A stretch of DNA of 64,000 nt. Source: Labrys okinawensis. Lineage in GTDB: Bacteria; Pseudomonadota; Alphaproteobacteria; Rhizobiales; Labraceae. Below the pieces are notes generated by a model. That model had not been told where the DNA came from and made no database searches. It worked only from the letters and a program-made list of their open reading frames with translations. The translations under genes were made by a program, and so were the position numbers. Location: positions 248,001 to 312,000 of the forward strand of contig NZ_PUEJ01000007.1 in NCBI RefSeq assembly GCF_002982075.1, given 5' to 3'. This document shows, one piece after another, positions 42,280 to 50,996 of this stretch (position 1 is its first letter; each line of letters opens with the position of its first letter).

Positions 42280-43980
42280 ATGACGGCGGTTTCGTCTATG
42301 CAACGGCCATGGTTGGCGGCCTATGACGGAGACATGAAACCGCATGTCGAAGAGGTGCCCTACAGATTGCTGGGCGACATGATCGTCCAGAGTGCGCGTG
42401 AGGCTCCTCGCAAGACCGCCTACACCTGCGTCATGCCCAACGGAATGCATGGTTCGCTCAGCTATGGCGAGGCCGATCGACTGTCGGACCGGTTCGCTGC
42501 CTATCTTCATGGCGAGCTGAAACTGCCGCCGGGATCGCGCGTGGCCATCCAGGCGCCGAACGGACTGGCCTATCCGGTGGTCGCTTTCGGCGTATTCAAG
42601 GCGGGCTGCGTGCTGGTCAATGTGAACCCGCTCTATCTGGCCGAAGAGGCGGGTGCGGTCTTCGCCGACGGCGGCATTTCCGTGCTGGTGGTGATCGACA
42701 TGTTCGCCGACCGCACCGCCAAGGCCCTCGCGACGGTGAAGGTGCCGCATGTCGTTCTGATCAATGCGGCCGAATTCTTCCCGAGCTTGCCGCGCGCATT
42801 GATCGGCCTGGTGCAAAAACATGTGCGCAAGGAAATTCCGGCCGCGACTTTCCCGCATATCCGCCTCGCACAGGCCCTGGCGCTCGGCCAGGCCAAGCTC
42901 GCGCGCGGCTTGAAGATTGCCGACATCACCGCCAGCATGGACTCGTCCGCGACCGCCTGCCTGCAATATACGGGCGGCACCACCGGCGTGAGCAAGGGCG
43001 CCATGCTCACCCATCGCAACCTGATCATGAATGTCCTGCAGGTCCTGGCCTTCGGGGGCAGCGCCTTCAAGCGGGACGATGTGATCATGACGGCGCTGCC
43101 GCTCTATCACATCTTCGCTTTCACCGTGAATTTCCTGACCTTCACGGCGTGCGGCGCCCATGTGGTGATGGTTCCCAGCCCCCGGCCGCTGAGCAATCTG
43201 CGCAAGGCCTTCGAGAAATATCCGGTCAGCTACATCACCGGCGTCAACACGCTCTATAACGGCCTGATGAACGAGGCCTGGTTCGCCACCCTGCCCAAAC
43301 CGCATCTCAGGATCTGCATCGCCGGCGGCACCGCCCTGCAGGCGGCGGTGGCCGAGCGCTGGCATAAGATCGTCGGCGTGCCGGTCGGCGAGGGTTACGG
43401 CCTGACCGAGACGTCGCCCGTCGTCTGCTTCAACCCGTTCGGTTCGGGACATAACGGGGCGGTCGGCGTTCCCCTGCCCGACACCGATGTCAAATGCGTC
43501 GATGACGATTTCAACGAGGTGCCGCTCGGCACGCCTGGCGAACTCGCCGTGCGCGGGCCGCAGGTGATGGCCGGCTATTGGCGCCGGCCGGACGAGACCG
43601 CCAAGGTGATGCGCGGCGATTGGATCCTCACCGGCGACATCGCCGTGATGGATGAAGCCGGCTATTTCCGCATCGTCGACCGCCGCAAGGACATGATCCT
43701 GGTTTCGGGCTTCAACGTCTTTCCCAACGAGGTCGAGGACGTGCTGGCCAAGATGCCGGGGATCAAGGAAGTGGCGGTGATCGGCGTGCCGGACGGAGCG
43801 GCCGGCGAAGCACCGAAGGCCTTCGTGGTCAGGAGTGATGCCGCTTTGACCGTGGAGGCCGTGCGCGCCTATGCCAAGCAGCATCTGACCGGCTACAAGG
43901 TGCCGAAATTCGTGGAATTCAGGGACGACCTGCCGAAATCCAATGTCGGCAAGATCCTGCGCAAGGACCTGCGGAGCTAG
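42280..43980 (+). CDS. Long-chain acyl-CoA ligase (FadD-like AMP-binding enzyme)
   Basis: The 566-residue enzyme has the AMP-binding P-loop YTGGTTGVSKGAMLTH, GYGLTETSPVVCF and TGDIAVMDEAGYFRIVDRRKDMILVSG (core RRKDMI), and the C-terminal Lys region KSNVGKILRKDL. The start at 42280 has GGGAGGA immediately upstream. It activates fatty acids to acyl-CoA with ATP for beta-oxidation or lipid synthesis. It appears to be a single gene; the next feature is a dispersed repeat. Confidence 0.9.
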   Translation: MTAVSSMQRPWLAAYDGDMKPHVEEVPYRLLGDMIVQSAREAPRKTAYTCVMPNGMHGSLSYGEADRLSDRFAAYLHGELKLPPGSRVAIQAPNGLAYPVVAFGVFKAGCVLVNVNPLYLAEEAGAVFADGGISVLVVIDMFADRTAKALATVKVPHVVLINAAEFFPSLPRALIGLVQKHVRKEIPAATFPHIRLAQALALGQAKLARGLKIADITASMDSSATACLQYTGGTTGVSKGAMLTHRNLIMNVLQVLAFGGSAFKRDDVIMTALPLYHIFAFTVNFLTFTACGAHVVMVPSPRPLSNLRKAFEKYPVSYITGVNTLYNGLMNEAWFATLPKPHLRICIAGGTALQAAVAERWHKIVGVPVGEGYGLTETSPVVCFNPFGSGHNGAVGVPLPDTDVKCVDDDFNEVPLGTPGELAVRGPQVMAGYWRRPDETAKVMRGDWILTGDIAVMDEAGYFRIVDRRKDMILVSGFNVFPNEVEDVLAKMPGIKEVAVIGVPDGAAGEAPKAFVVRSDAALTVEAVRAYAKQHLTGYKVPKFVEFRDDLPKSNVGKILRKDLRS

Positions 43981-44076
43981 AACGTTTTGCGATTTGGCGG
44001 AATCGCCAGGAATCGCAAAGCCGTGTCGAACCAGCGCGTTGGAGCAATCAAGCGTTTCCGTCCAAACGCGCTTTGC
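43981..44076. repeat. Dispersed intergenic repeat, third copy
   Basis: The element starts AACGTTTTGCGATTTGGCGG directly after the acyl-CoA ligase stop and ends with an imperfect AAGCGTTT/AAACGCGCTT dyad. The 12-mer CGTTTTGCGATT is shared, reverse complemented, with the copy at 60824-60917. It lies between convergent genes. Confidence 0.55.
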
Positions 44077-44126
44077 TCGAACTGGGTAAGCTCGACTGCT
44101 TCCTGCTTTGCAGCCCGGCGGCATCA

Positions 44127-45365
44127 CTATCCTCGACGAATGATCTCCGGCCTCGTCGTACGGAATGTCGTACGGCCGCGCTTCCAGCCGCGTATCACGC
44201 GGCTGTTCTCGCGTATCGCCTGTTCGGGCGTCACGCAGTCGATCAATACGATGTCGGCTGCTGCTCCGACCGATAGGCCGGATACGCGCTGCATTCCGCG
44301 TGCTGCAAGGGGACCGATCATGTCGAAGACGAGCCGCAGATGCTCGGTGCGCGAAAGCTGAATGACATTGGCATAGAGGTTGGCCATGCGAAGGAGTGAG
44401 GCATCACCAAATGGTGTGAAGGGGTTGAGAATATTGTTGGTGGCGATCGAGGCATTCACACCCCTCGAAGCCAGAATATGGGCCGGAGCGACCCCACGCG
44501 GCACCAGTCGCTCATACTCGCGGCCATTCAGGAACAGGTCGGTGGCCGGCAGGGCCACCACGGCAATACCGGCCTCCCGGAGCCCTGCAGCGATCGCTTC
44601 AACCTCGTGCGGCGGTCGCGCCGAAAGGCTCGTCATGTGGCCGAGCGAGACGCGTCCCTGCCAGCCGCGCCGCATCGTTTCCTTCAGGACGACGGGCAAA
44701 TTGCTCTTTTCGGGTGCGAGATCGAAATCGAGGTGGAAGTCGACAGCGACGCCGTGCGCTTGCGCGAGGTCGAAGATCAGGCTGATTTGTCCAGCCGGAT
44801 CAGGATCGGTGTAGGGAGCACCACCCACCAGATCCGCTCCGTCCGCCAGGGCCTCCTTCAACAAACCTAGCGTTTCCGGCTCGTTGGTGAGCCCTTCCTG
44901 CACGAAGGCGCAGATCTCGATGTCGATGGCGAACGCGTAATCCCGGCGAACGCGTTTGATGGCTTCGAAGGAGCGTAACCCGGCCCGCGGATCGACTTCG
45001 ACGAAGCTGCGCATCGCCATGGTGCCTTGCATGATGGCCTGCTCGACGACGCGAGCGGCCCGTGCATAGACATCCGCCTCGGTGAAGGACGCCTTGGCTC
45101 TTGCCGTCTCGCGCACCGCCTCCGCCAAGGTACCCTCGCAGATGCGGCAGCGATCGAGGATACAGGCTTTGTCCAGATGGATGTGGCTGTCGACGAAGCC
45201 GCCGCAAGCCAGCGCACCTTCGGCATCGACGATTTCAACCGCTTCACCACGAAGCTCTCGACCGATCGCGGCGATCGAGCCGCTGCGTATCGCCAGGTCG
45301 ACCGGTTCCTCACTGGTCGGCAGGCGGGCATTGCGGATCAGCAGGTCGGCTGGGGAAATGTCCAT
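44127..45365 (-). CDS. Amidohydrolase family protein, cytosine deaminase-like
   Basis: The 412-residue protein has the amidohydrolase HxH motif in GGFVDSHIHLDKACIL, the metal-ligand region GVAVDFHLDFDLAPEK, RVSLGHMTSLSA and a C-terminal ADIVLID. These fit the cytosine deaminase/atrazine-type branch of the TIM-barrel metal-dependent hydrolases. The substrate is an amine-bearing ring or amide that cannot be named. The ATG at 45365 lies 3 bases from the gamma-glutamyltransferase stop, so the two form an operon, suggesting joint breakdown of a gamma-glutamyl or nitrogen-rich compound. Confidence 0.82.
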   Translation of the reverse strand: MDISPADLLIRNARLPTSEEPVDLAIRSGSIAAIGRELRGEAVEIVDAEGALACGGFVDSHIHLDKACILDRCRICEGTLAEAVRETARAKASFTEADVYARAARVVEQAIMQGTMAMRSFVEVDPRAGLRSFEAIKRVRRDYAFAIDIEICAFVQEGLTNEPETLGLLKEALADGADLVGGAPYTDPDPAGQISLIFDLAQAHGVAVDFHLDFDLAPEKSNLPVVLKETMRRGWQGRVSLGHMTSLSARPPHEVEAIAAGLREAGIAVVALPATDLFLNGREYERLVPRGVAPAHILASRGVNASIATNNILNPFTPFGDASLLRMANLYANVIQLSRTEHLRLVFDMIGPLAARGMQRVSGLSVGAAADIVLIDCVTPEQAIRENSRVIRGWKRGRTTFRTTRPEIIRRG

Positions 45366-45367
45366 CG

Positions 45368-46945
45368 TCAAAGACCGATCGCCCCGCCATCGCTGCGCGG
45401 ATCATGCGCAGCGATGATCGTCCCGTCAGGTCGGAGGCGAATGATGCCGGCATGTCCGCCGAGTTGGCTGAAGGGTTCGATCCGGCCCACCTGATGTCCC
45501 CTGTCCGCAAGCTCGGCAAGGAGCGAGGCTCCGGCATGGGCCTCTATCTTCAGGCTGTCGCGACTGTCCGAGAAGGTGCGCCCCAGAAGGAAACGCGGCC
45601 GGGATAGGGCGGCAAGCGGATCGAGCCCGTGGTCGATCAGCAGCGACAGCAGCAGAGCGAGGGTCTGCGGCTGTCCGTCGGCGCCTTGAGTGCCGTAAAG
45701 CAGGCAGGGACGCCCATCCTTCAAGGCAATGCCGGGGTTCAACGTGTAGAAGGGACGCTTGCCGGCCCTGATGCAGTTCGGGCTCGCTGGATCGAGGCTG
45801 AAGGCTGCGCCGCGGTTCTGCCATAGGATGCCCGTGTCGCCGGCGACGACACCGCTGCCCCAGTCGAAATAGAGGCTCTGCAGCATGGCAGCGCTCCTGC
45901 CCGCGCTGTCCGTCGCCGCCAGGAAGGCCGTGTCGCCGGTCTTGAAGGGAGGCGGCCAAGGCGCCGCCTTGTCGAGATTGATCGAGCGTGCCTTCGCAGC
46001 CAGGCGGCGCGCATCGAGCAACCGCGCGACATTCACGTCTGTGAAGGCGGGGTCGGCGATCGACGGGCGATCGAGGAAGGCCTGTTTCACGGCTTCCACG
46101 AGGAGGTGGTAGAATTCGGCCGAGGCTGGGTCGAGCCGGGCCAACTCGAAGGAAGACAAGATAGCCATGATGGCAAGCGTCGTCGCGCCTTGTGTCGGCG
46201 GCGGCGGCGCAAGAAGGGTCAGGTCGCGATAGTTCTGCGCCAGTGGCTGCTCACGCAGTGTGCGGGTGCTGGCGAGATCCGCAGCAGTCAGGGGTGAACC
46301 GGCGGCTCGCAGGCCCGACGCGATGCGCGCGCCCAGCTCGCCTTCGTAAAACTCGCGCACGCCGTGATCGGCTAGGGCGCGCAGCGACCTCGCCAAGGTC
46401 GGCTGGCGCTGTATGCCATTCTGGAAGAAGACCTCTTGGAAGCCAGGCCATTGCGTGACCTCGCTTCCGCGGAAACGATACCAGAATTCCTGAGAAGGGC
46501 TGACGTCGAAGCCGTTTTGGGCCAGCGCGATGGCGTCGTCGAGCAGGCCAGCGACGGACAATCGGCCCTGCCACTGGCTGTGGGAGTAACCGAGGACTTG
46601 TCCCCAACTGTCGACGAGGCATGCCGTCGTCATGGCCGAAAGCGGCCCGCGAAGCGGGATGACAGACAGATCGGGGATGATTCCTGCCGACTGGCCAATG
46701 CCCAGGAAGACGGTGGCAGAACCCGTGCGATCGGCAACAAGCCAGACCGCGTCTCCGCCGAGACCACAAAAATGTGGATAGAGGACCGAGAGTGCCGCGC
46801 TCGCGGCAACCAGCGCCTCGATGGCGTTGCCTCCCCGCTCGAGGATCTTCGCCCCGGCCTTTGCGGCGAGCCAGTGCGGCGCGACGACCATGCCCCCGCT
46901 CGACGTCGCGTTCTCGCTGGGTCCCTGCCGCTGGACGGTCTTCAT
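45368..46945 (-). CDS. Gamma-glutamyltransferase family protein
   Basis: This 525-residue Ntn-hydrolase precursor has GMVVAPHWLAAKAGAKILERGGNAIEA (N-terminal core GGNAIEA), HFCGLGGDAVWL, and the autoprocessing Thr in KTGDTAFLAATD. DTGILWQNRGAAFSL and the C-terminal LGGHAGIIRLRPDG follow. No signal peptide is evident, unlike periplasmic Ggt, which suggests a cytoplasmic enzyme. The GDTAF variant of the usual GTTH motif keeps the catalytic Thr. It would hydrolyse or transfer gamma-glutamyl groups or related amides; it is coupled to the amidohydrolase gene. Confidence 0.87.
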   Translation of the reverse strand: MKTVQRQGPSENATSSGGMVVAPHWLAAKAGAKILERGGNAIEALVAASAALSVLYPHFCGLGGDAVWLVADRTGSATVFLGIGQSAGIIPDLSVIPLRGPLSAMTTACLVDSWGQVLGYSHSQWQGRLSVAGLLDDAIALAQNGFDVSPSQEFWYRFRGSEVTQWPGFQEVFFQNGIQRQPTLARSLRALADHGVREFYEGELGARIASGLRAAGSPLTAADLASTRTLREQPLAQNYRDLTLLAPPPPTQGATTLAIMAILSSFELARLDPASAEFYHLLVEAVKQAFLDRPSIADPAFTDVNVARLLDARRLAAKARSINLDKAAPWPPPFKTGDTAFLAATDSAGRSAAMLQSLYFDWGSGVVAGDTGILWQNRGAAFSLDPASPNCIRAGKRPFYTLNPGIALKDGRPCLLYGTQGADGQPQTLALLLSLLIDHGLDPLAALSRPRFLLGRTFSDSRDSLKIEAHAGASLLAELADRGHQVGRIEPFSQLGGHAGIIRLRPDGTIIAAHDPRSDGGAIGL

Positions 46946-47110
46946 GCAATCGCCGCGATTGTGTGAACAGACCTCCAGTCAAGCAAGTTCCGGGCCATTT
47001 CCGGCGTAAGCGTTCGAACTCTTCCAGGCCCGACGTCGGTGCAGCCGGCGGAATCCCGGCGATGGGACAGACGACAGCGAAGCGTTCGCAGCGTGTGGCT
47101 CGCCGCACGA

Positions 47111-47155
47111 CAAAAAAGAGCAGATTGCGGCTTTTGCTCATCGCAATCTGCTCTT
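47111..47155 (-). terminator. Intrinsic terminator of the sciP gene
   Basis: A perfect 14-bp stem (47116-47129 and 47142-47155) with a 12-nt loop is followed on the minus strand by a run of T (the A-run 47112-47117 on the plus strand). It lies 57 bases past the sciP stop and is a clear Rho-independent terminator. Confidence 0.85.
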
Positions 47156-47211
47156 GGACTGTCGTATCCGCTGCAAGCGGAAAGAGCTGGCCGGAAGGCC
47201 TGACCCCGCGT

Positions 47212-47487
47212 CTACTGCCGATAATGCTGGATGCGCGTGGTGCGCAGGCCCGCCAGGCCATGGCGATCGATCGAGGCCTGCCAGGACAGGAATTCCTCGG
47301 TGGTCAGCACATAGCGGTTGCAGGCCTCCTCGAGGCTCAGAAGTCCGCCGCGTACGGCGGCGACCACTTCTGCCTTGCGCCGGATCACCCAGCGCTGGGT
47401 GCCGGGAGGCGGCAGGTCCGCAACGGTCAGGGGGCTGCCGTCGGGGCCAATGACATATTTCACCCGAGGGCGAAGAGTTTCGGTCAT
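47212..47487 (-). CDS. sciP: CtrA inhibitor SciP (DUF1153)
   Basis: This 91-residue protein reads MTETLRPRVKYVIGPDGSPL, then PPPGTQRWVIRRKAEVVAAV and LSLEEACNRYVLTTEEFLSW, which is the highly conserved DUF1153/SciP family. In Caulobacter SciP (about 93 residues) binds CtrA and blocks its activation of target promoters in the cell cycle. The start at 47487 fits the family length; the longer frame upstream does not. A strong terminator follows. Its presence ties the window to CtrA-regulated alphaproteobacteria. Confidence 0.92.
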   Translation of the reverse strand: MTETLRPRVKYVIGPDGSPLTVADLPPPGTQRWVIRRKAEVVAAVRGGLLSLEEACNRYVLTTEEFLSWQASIDRHGLAGLRTTRIQHYRQ

Positions 47488-47616
47488 GGGTACGCTCACA
47501 CAATTCGAATGACCATGTGAGCTGCAGGCTAGGGGCGCTCGCTTAAAAATTGTTGAAGGAAATTTAGAAAAGCCATTGATCTGGCTTCGATCATTGCAAT
47601 TCGCCAACAAGCTGAA

Positions 47617-48903
47617 TCAGGCCTTAACTTCGTCGGCATCTGTTGGTTTGCCTGGCGGCAGAAAGGGCTTGGCCAGGGCATGGTAGAGTTTCTCCCCGCA
47701 GATGAGGGCGGAGACGCCGTCGGCGATGATGGCGGTCGCCAGCAGGGGCAGCACCATGGCGCGGCTGTCCGACATTTCGGAAATGATGATCACGGCGGTG
47801 AGCGGCGCCCTGACCACGCCGACGAAATAGCCGATCATGCCGAGAAGCACGATGGCGCCGAGCGGCTGGTCGGGAAAGGCAAGGGCGATCAGGTTGCCGA
47901 CCCCTGCACCGGTGGCGAGCGAGGGCGCGAAAATCCCGCCCGGTACGCCGGATAGCACGGTGATCAGGCTCGACAGGAACTTGGCCGGCCCGAACCACAG
48001 CGGCTCGGCATGGGATTCCACCAGGCGGCGGGCGACCTCATAGCCGGTGCCCCAGGTTGCCCCGTGGCTGAGAATGCCGAGGACCGCAACGAGAAGGCCG
48101 CAGATCAGGGCGAGGCGGATGGGACGGCGGCGCAGGGCTGCGATCGGGGCGAGGGCTGTGGCGCCGAAGGCGAGGACCAGCCGCGAGAACAGGCCGCCGG
48201 TGATGCCGCCGATCACCCCGGCCAGCGGTGCGATGAGCAAGGCGGCGCCGAGCGGCAGCGCTTCGTGCACGGAGCCGAAATAGATGTAGTCGCCGGCGAT
48301 ACCCAGGCTGACGAGGCCCGAGATCATCACGGCCGCCATCGCCAGCAGGGCGAGGCGCTGGTGATAGGAGGCCGCGAGTTCCTCGATGGCGAAGGCGATG
48401 CCGGCGAGCGGCGTGTTGAAGGCAGCCGAAACGCCTGCCGCTCCGCCGGCGATGATCACGGCGGGCGAGAGATCGATTTTCAAGAGGCGATGCATGAAGG
48501 CCATGAGGGCGGCGCTGATCTGCACGGTCGGTCCCTCGCGGCCGACCGAGGCGCCGACCAGGATGGCGCCGACCGTCGCCGCGAATTTGAAGACGGCGAC
48601 CTTCATGGAGATCAGCCCGGCTGCGACGGCGTGACGGGGATCGCGGGCGCCGGCACTCACCTGAGGAATGCCGGAGCCCCGCGCTGCGGGCGCAAAGCGT
48701 CGTGTGAGCCAGGCCAGGAGAGCGAGCCCCAGGGGCGTCACCACCAGTGGCGCATAGGGGGCCTTGTCGACCATCAGTTCGAACAGCTTCGCGGCCTGGT
48801 CGGCTGTCCAGGTGAAGGCGAGGGCGACGAGGCCCAGAATGACGGCGCCGATGGTGGTGGCGGTGCGGCGGCGCAGCAATATTGGAAAGTCGTCAGGAAT
48901 CAT
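47617..48903 (-). CDS. CLC-family chloride channel/transporter
   Basis: The 428-residue membrane protein has the CLC selectivity motifs GSGIPQV, GREGPTVQISA (with the gating Glu) and GGIFAPSLATGAGVGN, together with GVSAAFNTPLAGIAFAIEELA. The gating Glu suggests a Cl-/H+ exchanger like ClcA, useful in acid response. No CBS domains are present. It lies upstream of sciP on the same strand with 129 bases between, probably separately expressed. Confidence 0.92.
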   Translation of the reverse strand: MIPDDFPILLRRRTATTIGAVILGLVALAFTWTADQAAKLFELMVDKAPYAPLVVTPLGLALLAWLTRRFAPAARGSGIPQVSAGARDPRHAVAAGLISMKVAVFKFAATVGAILVGASVGREGPTVQISAALMAFMHRLLKIDLSPAVIIAGGAAGVSAAFNTPLAGIAFAIEELAASYHQRLALLAMAAVMISGLVSLGIAGDYIYFGSVHEALPLGAALLIAPLAGVIGGITGGLFSRLVLAFGATALAPIAALRRRPIRLALICGLLVAVLGILSHGATWGTGYEVARRLVESHAEPLWFGPAKFLSSLITVLSGVPGGIFAPSLATGAGVGNLIALAFPDQPLGAIVLLGMIGYFVGVVRAPLTAVIIISEMSDSRAMVLPLLATAIIADGVSALICGEKLYHALAKPFLPPGKPTDADEVKA

Positions 48904-49027
48904 CGGGTGACGGGGTCCTTTGCTTCCCTTCTACACCCCCGGGACCTTATGACGGCAAGCAAGAATGGGGATCGGGTCCGAAGACCCAGCGGGCGGCAGG
49001 ATGCAGGCGAATTGCCCGCTGCACCGC

Positions 49028-49816
49028 CTAATCGCTCGCCCTCTCGGCGCTGATGATCCATGCGCGCGAGTCGAAAAGCACGCCGTCGGCCGTCATATGC
49101 GCATCCAAAAGATCGCGCAGCCGCTGCAGGGGCCGATCCGGCGGCTCGTCCGTGCGCGCGACCGTATCCTTCACCAGATAGAGGCTCGAGATGGCATCGA
49201 AGGCGGCATCGACATTCGGCCCATAGTAGACCGGCTCGTCCACTTCGGCGAATTCGATCGAGGTGAAGCCGGCTGTGCTCAGAAGCGCCGTGGCCACGGC
49301 AGGGTCGCCGAGTGAAAACGGCTTGCCCGCATCAACGGAAATCACCCCTCCCGGAGCCAGTGCCTGCCTGATGGCGCCGGACCAGGTGTTGCGCTCCTGG
49401 CTCTGCCACACCATCCAGGCCAGACGCCCCGCCGGGCGCAGGGCCCGCGCGATATTGGCAAAGGCGGCGGCGGGGTCCGCAAAGAACATCACCCCGAACC
49501 GGCTGATGCACAAATCGAAGCCGCCGGCCGGAAAGTCGTGGTGCTGCGCGTCGCCCTGTTCGAACACGACGTTTTCCAAACCTGCCTCCAGGCAGCGCTG
49601 TCGCGCGATCGCCAGCATTTCGGCAGAAATATCGACGCCGACGACGCCCGCTTCCACAGCGATGCTGGCGGCATCGCGCGTGGTCTGGCCCGCACCGCAA
49701 CCGATATCAAGCACCCGGTCGCGTCTTCCGACCCTGGCGGCAGCCTGCAAATGCCGGTTATGCCGGGACAGTTCCGCGTCGTAGAAATCGGCACATTGCA
49801 ACGCCATCGGACTCAC
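49028..49816 (-). CDS. Class I SAM-dependent methyltransferase
   Basis: The 262-residue protein has the SAM-binding motif VLDIGCGAGQTTRDAA, acidic VVGVDIS, FDLCISRFGVMFFADP and ALRPAGRLAWMVWQSQERN, as in ubiquinone/menaquinone-type methyltransferases (UbiE-like superfamily). The substrate is not predictable. The start is a GTG at 49816, with an ATG 9 bases inside. It is divergent from an alpha/beta hydrolase gene across a region with repeated TATGCAAT half-sites. Confidence 0.87.
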   Translation of the reverse strand: MSPMALQCADFYDAELSRHNRHLQAAARVGRRDRVLDIGCGAGQTTRDAASIAVEAGVVGVDISAEMLAIARQRCLEAGLENVVFEQGDAQHHDFPAGGFDLCISRFGVMFFADPAAAFANIARALRPAGRLAWMVWQSQERNTWSGAIRQALAPGGVISVDAGKPFSLGDPAVATALLSTAGFTSIEFAEVDEPVYYGPNVDAAFDAISSLYLVKDTVARTDEPPDRPLQRLRDLLDAHMTADGVLFDSRAWIISAERASD

Positions 49817-49892
49817 CGGGTTTCGTCGTGGCTATGGAAGTCGCATCCCGCTGCCGAATTGCCCGGCTATCCAGGCCCTCCGCCATAAACTG

Positions 49893-49946
49893 ATTGCATA
49901 TCAGAACCAGATATGCAATGTCAGATCCAGTTGCAGTATGCAATCA
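49893..49946. promoter_or_regulatory. Operator-like array of TATGCAAT half-sites
   Basis: ATTGCATATC (49893-49902) and GATATGCAAT (49910-49919) form a perfect 10-bp inverted repeat with a 7-base spacer. A third half-site, TATGCAATCA, follows at 49937-49946 and matches the reverse complement of TGATTGCATA at 49891-49900. The array lies between divergent methyltransferase and hydrolase genes, just before the latter. Confidence 0.6.
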
Positions 49947-49960
49947 GAAGGGGCGTGCTC

Positions 49961-50824
49961 ATGCAACGGACCGGATCATGCCGCATCACCGGGAAGTGCG
50001 TCGACATGAAAGCCGCGAAGCTTCAGACGGAGGCTTTCGGCGCGCCGTCCGACCCGCCCATCGTGCTGATCATGGGGATGATGGCATCGATGCTGTGGTG
50101 GCCGGAGAGGTTCTGCAGGGAGCTGGCCGATCGAGAGCACTATGTGATCCGCTACGACCAGCGCGACACCGGCCTTTCCACCCACTATCCGCAAGGTGCG
50201 CCCGGCTATTCTTCCAGCGATCTGGCCGACGATGTCATGGCGGTTCTCGATGCTTATGGCCTGGAGGCGGCCCATCTGGTCGGCATGTCGATGGGTGGCT
50301 TCGTCGCGCAGGAGGTCGCTTTGCGACACCAAAGGCGCGTGCTTACGCTCACGCTGATCAGTACCTCGCCGCTCGCGGTCGAGGGCCTGCCGCCCTCGAC
50401 CAAAGCCTATCGGGAGCATTCCGCGACGGCCGAGGGGATCGACTGGTCGGATCTTGGAGCCATCGCCGATTTCCTGCGCCGCGATGCCGCCATGCTCGCC
50501 GGCACCCGGCATCCGCATGATGCCGAGGCCGTAAGCGCGCTGATCGCGCAGGACATGGCCCGGGCACCGTCCTTTGCCAGCGCCACCAATCATTTCGCGC
50601 TGGTGAGCGGGGAGGGGCAAGCAAGGCTGCGGGCCTGCGATCTCACGATGCCGGTCCTCGCGATCCACGGCACGGCCGATCCGCTGTTTCCCATCGCGCA
50701 CGGGGAAGCCTTCGCGACGGTGGTATCGAAGGCACGGTTGCACCGGATCGAAGGCGGCGGACACGAGATTCATGACAGCGACATTGACGAGATGGTGCTG
50801 GCCATCGCCCACCATGCGGCATAA
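49961..50824 (+). CDS. Alpha/beta hydrolase
   Basis: The protein of 287 residues has PPIVLIMGMMASMLWWPERF (oxyanion region), VIRYDQRDTGLST, the nucleophile motif GMSMGG and a C-terminal HRIEGGGHEIHD with the catalytic His. It belongs to the esterase/haloalkane dehalogenase-like hydrolases often annotated as aclacinomycin methylesterase-like; the substrate is unknown. The ATG at 49961 has AAGGGG seven bases upstream; a second ATG at 50006 is possible. It may share a regulator with the divergent methyltransferase. Confidence 0.85.
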   Translation: MQRTGSCRITGKCVDMKAAKLQTEAFGAPSDPPIVLIMGMMASMLWWPERFCRELADREHYVIRYDQRDTGLSTHYPQGAPGYSSSDLADDVMAVLDAYGLEAAHLVGMSMGGFVAQEVALRHQRRVLTLTLISTSPLAVEGLPPSTKAYREHSATAEGIDWSDLGAIADFLRRDAAMLAGTRHPHDAEAVSALIAQDMARAPSFASATNHFALVSGEGQARLRACDLTMPVLAIHGTADPLFPIAHGEAFATVVSKARLHRIEGGGHEIHDSDIDEMVLAIAHHAA

Positions 50825-50996
50825 TGCCTTGTTCGGCGCGGCAATCGCGCCTTCTCCGCCCTGAACTCGTAGTAATTTTCATACAACGTACTGTGCTGAT
50901 CGAATACAGACCGGCGCGCTATTTCACGCTGGCAAAAATAAACTGAAAAGGGCAGGGTGACCGGAGTCTTTCTCCTATCATCGAAAGAATTCGGCG

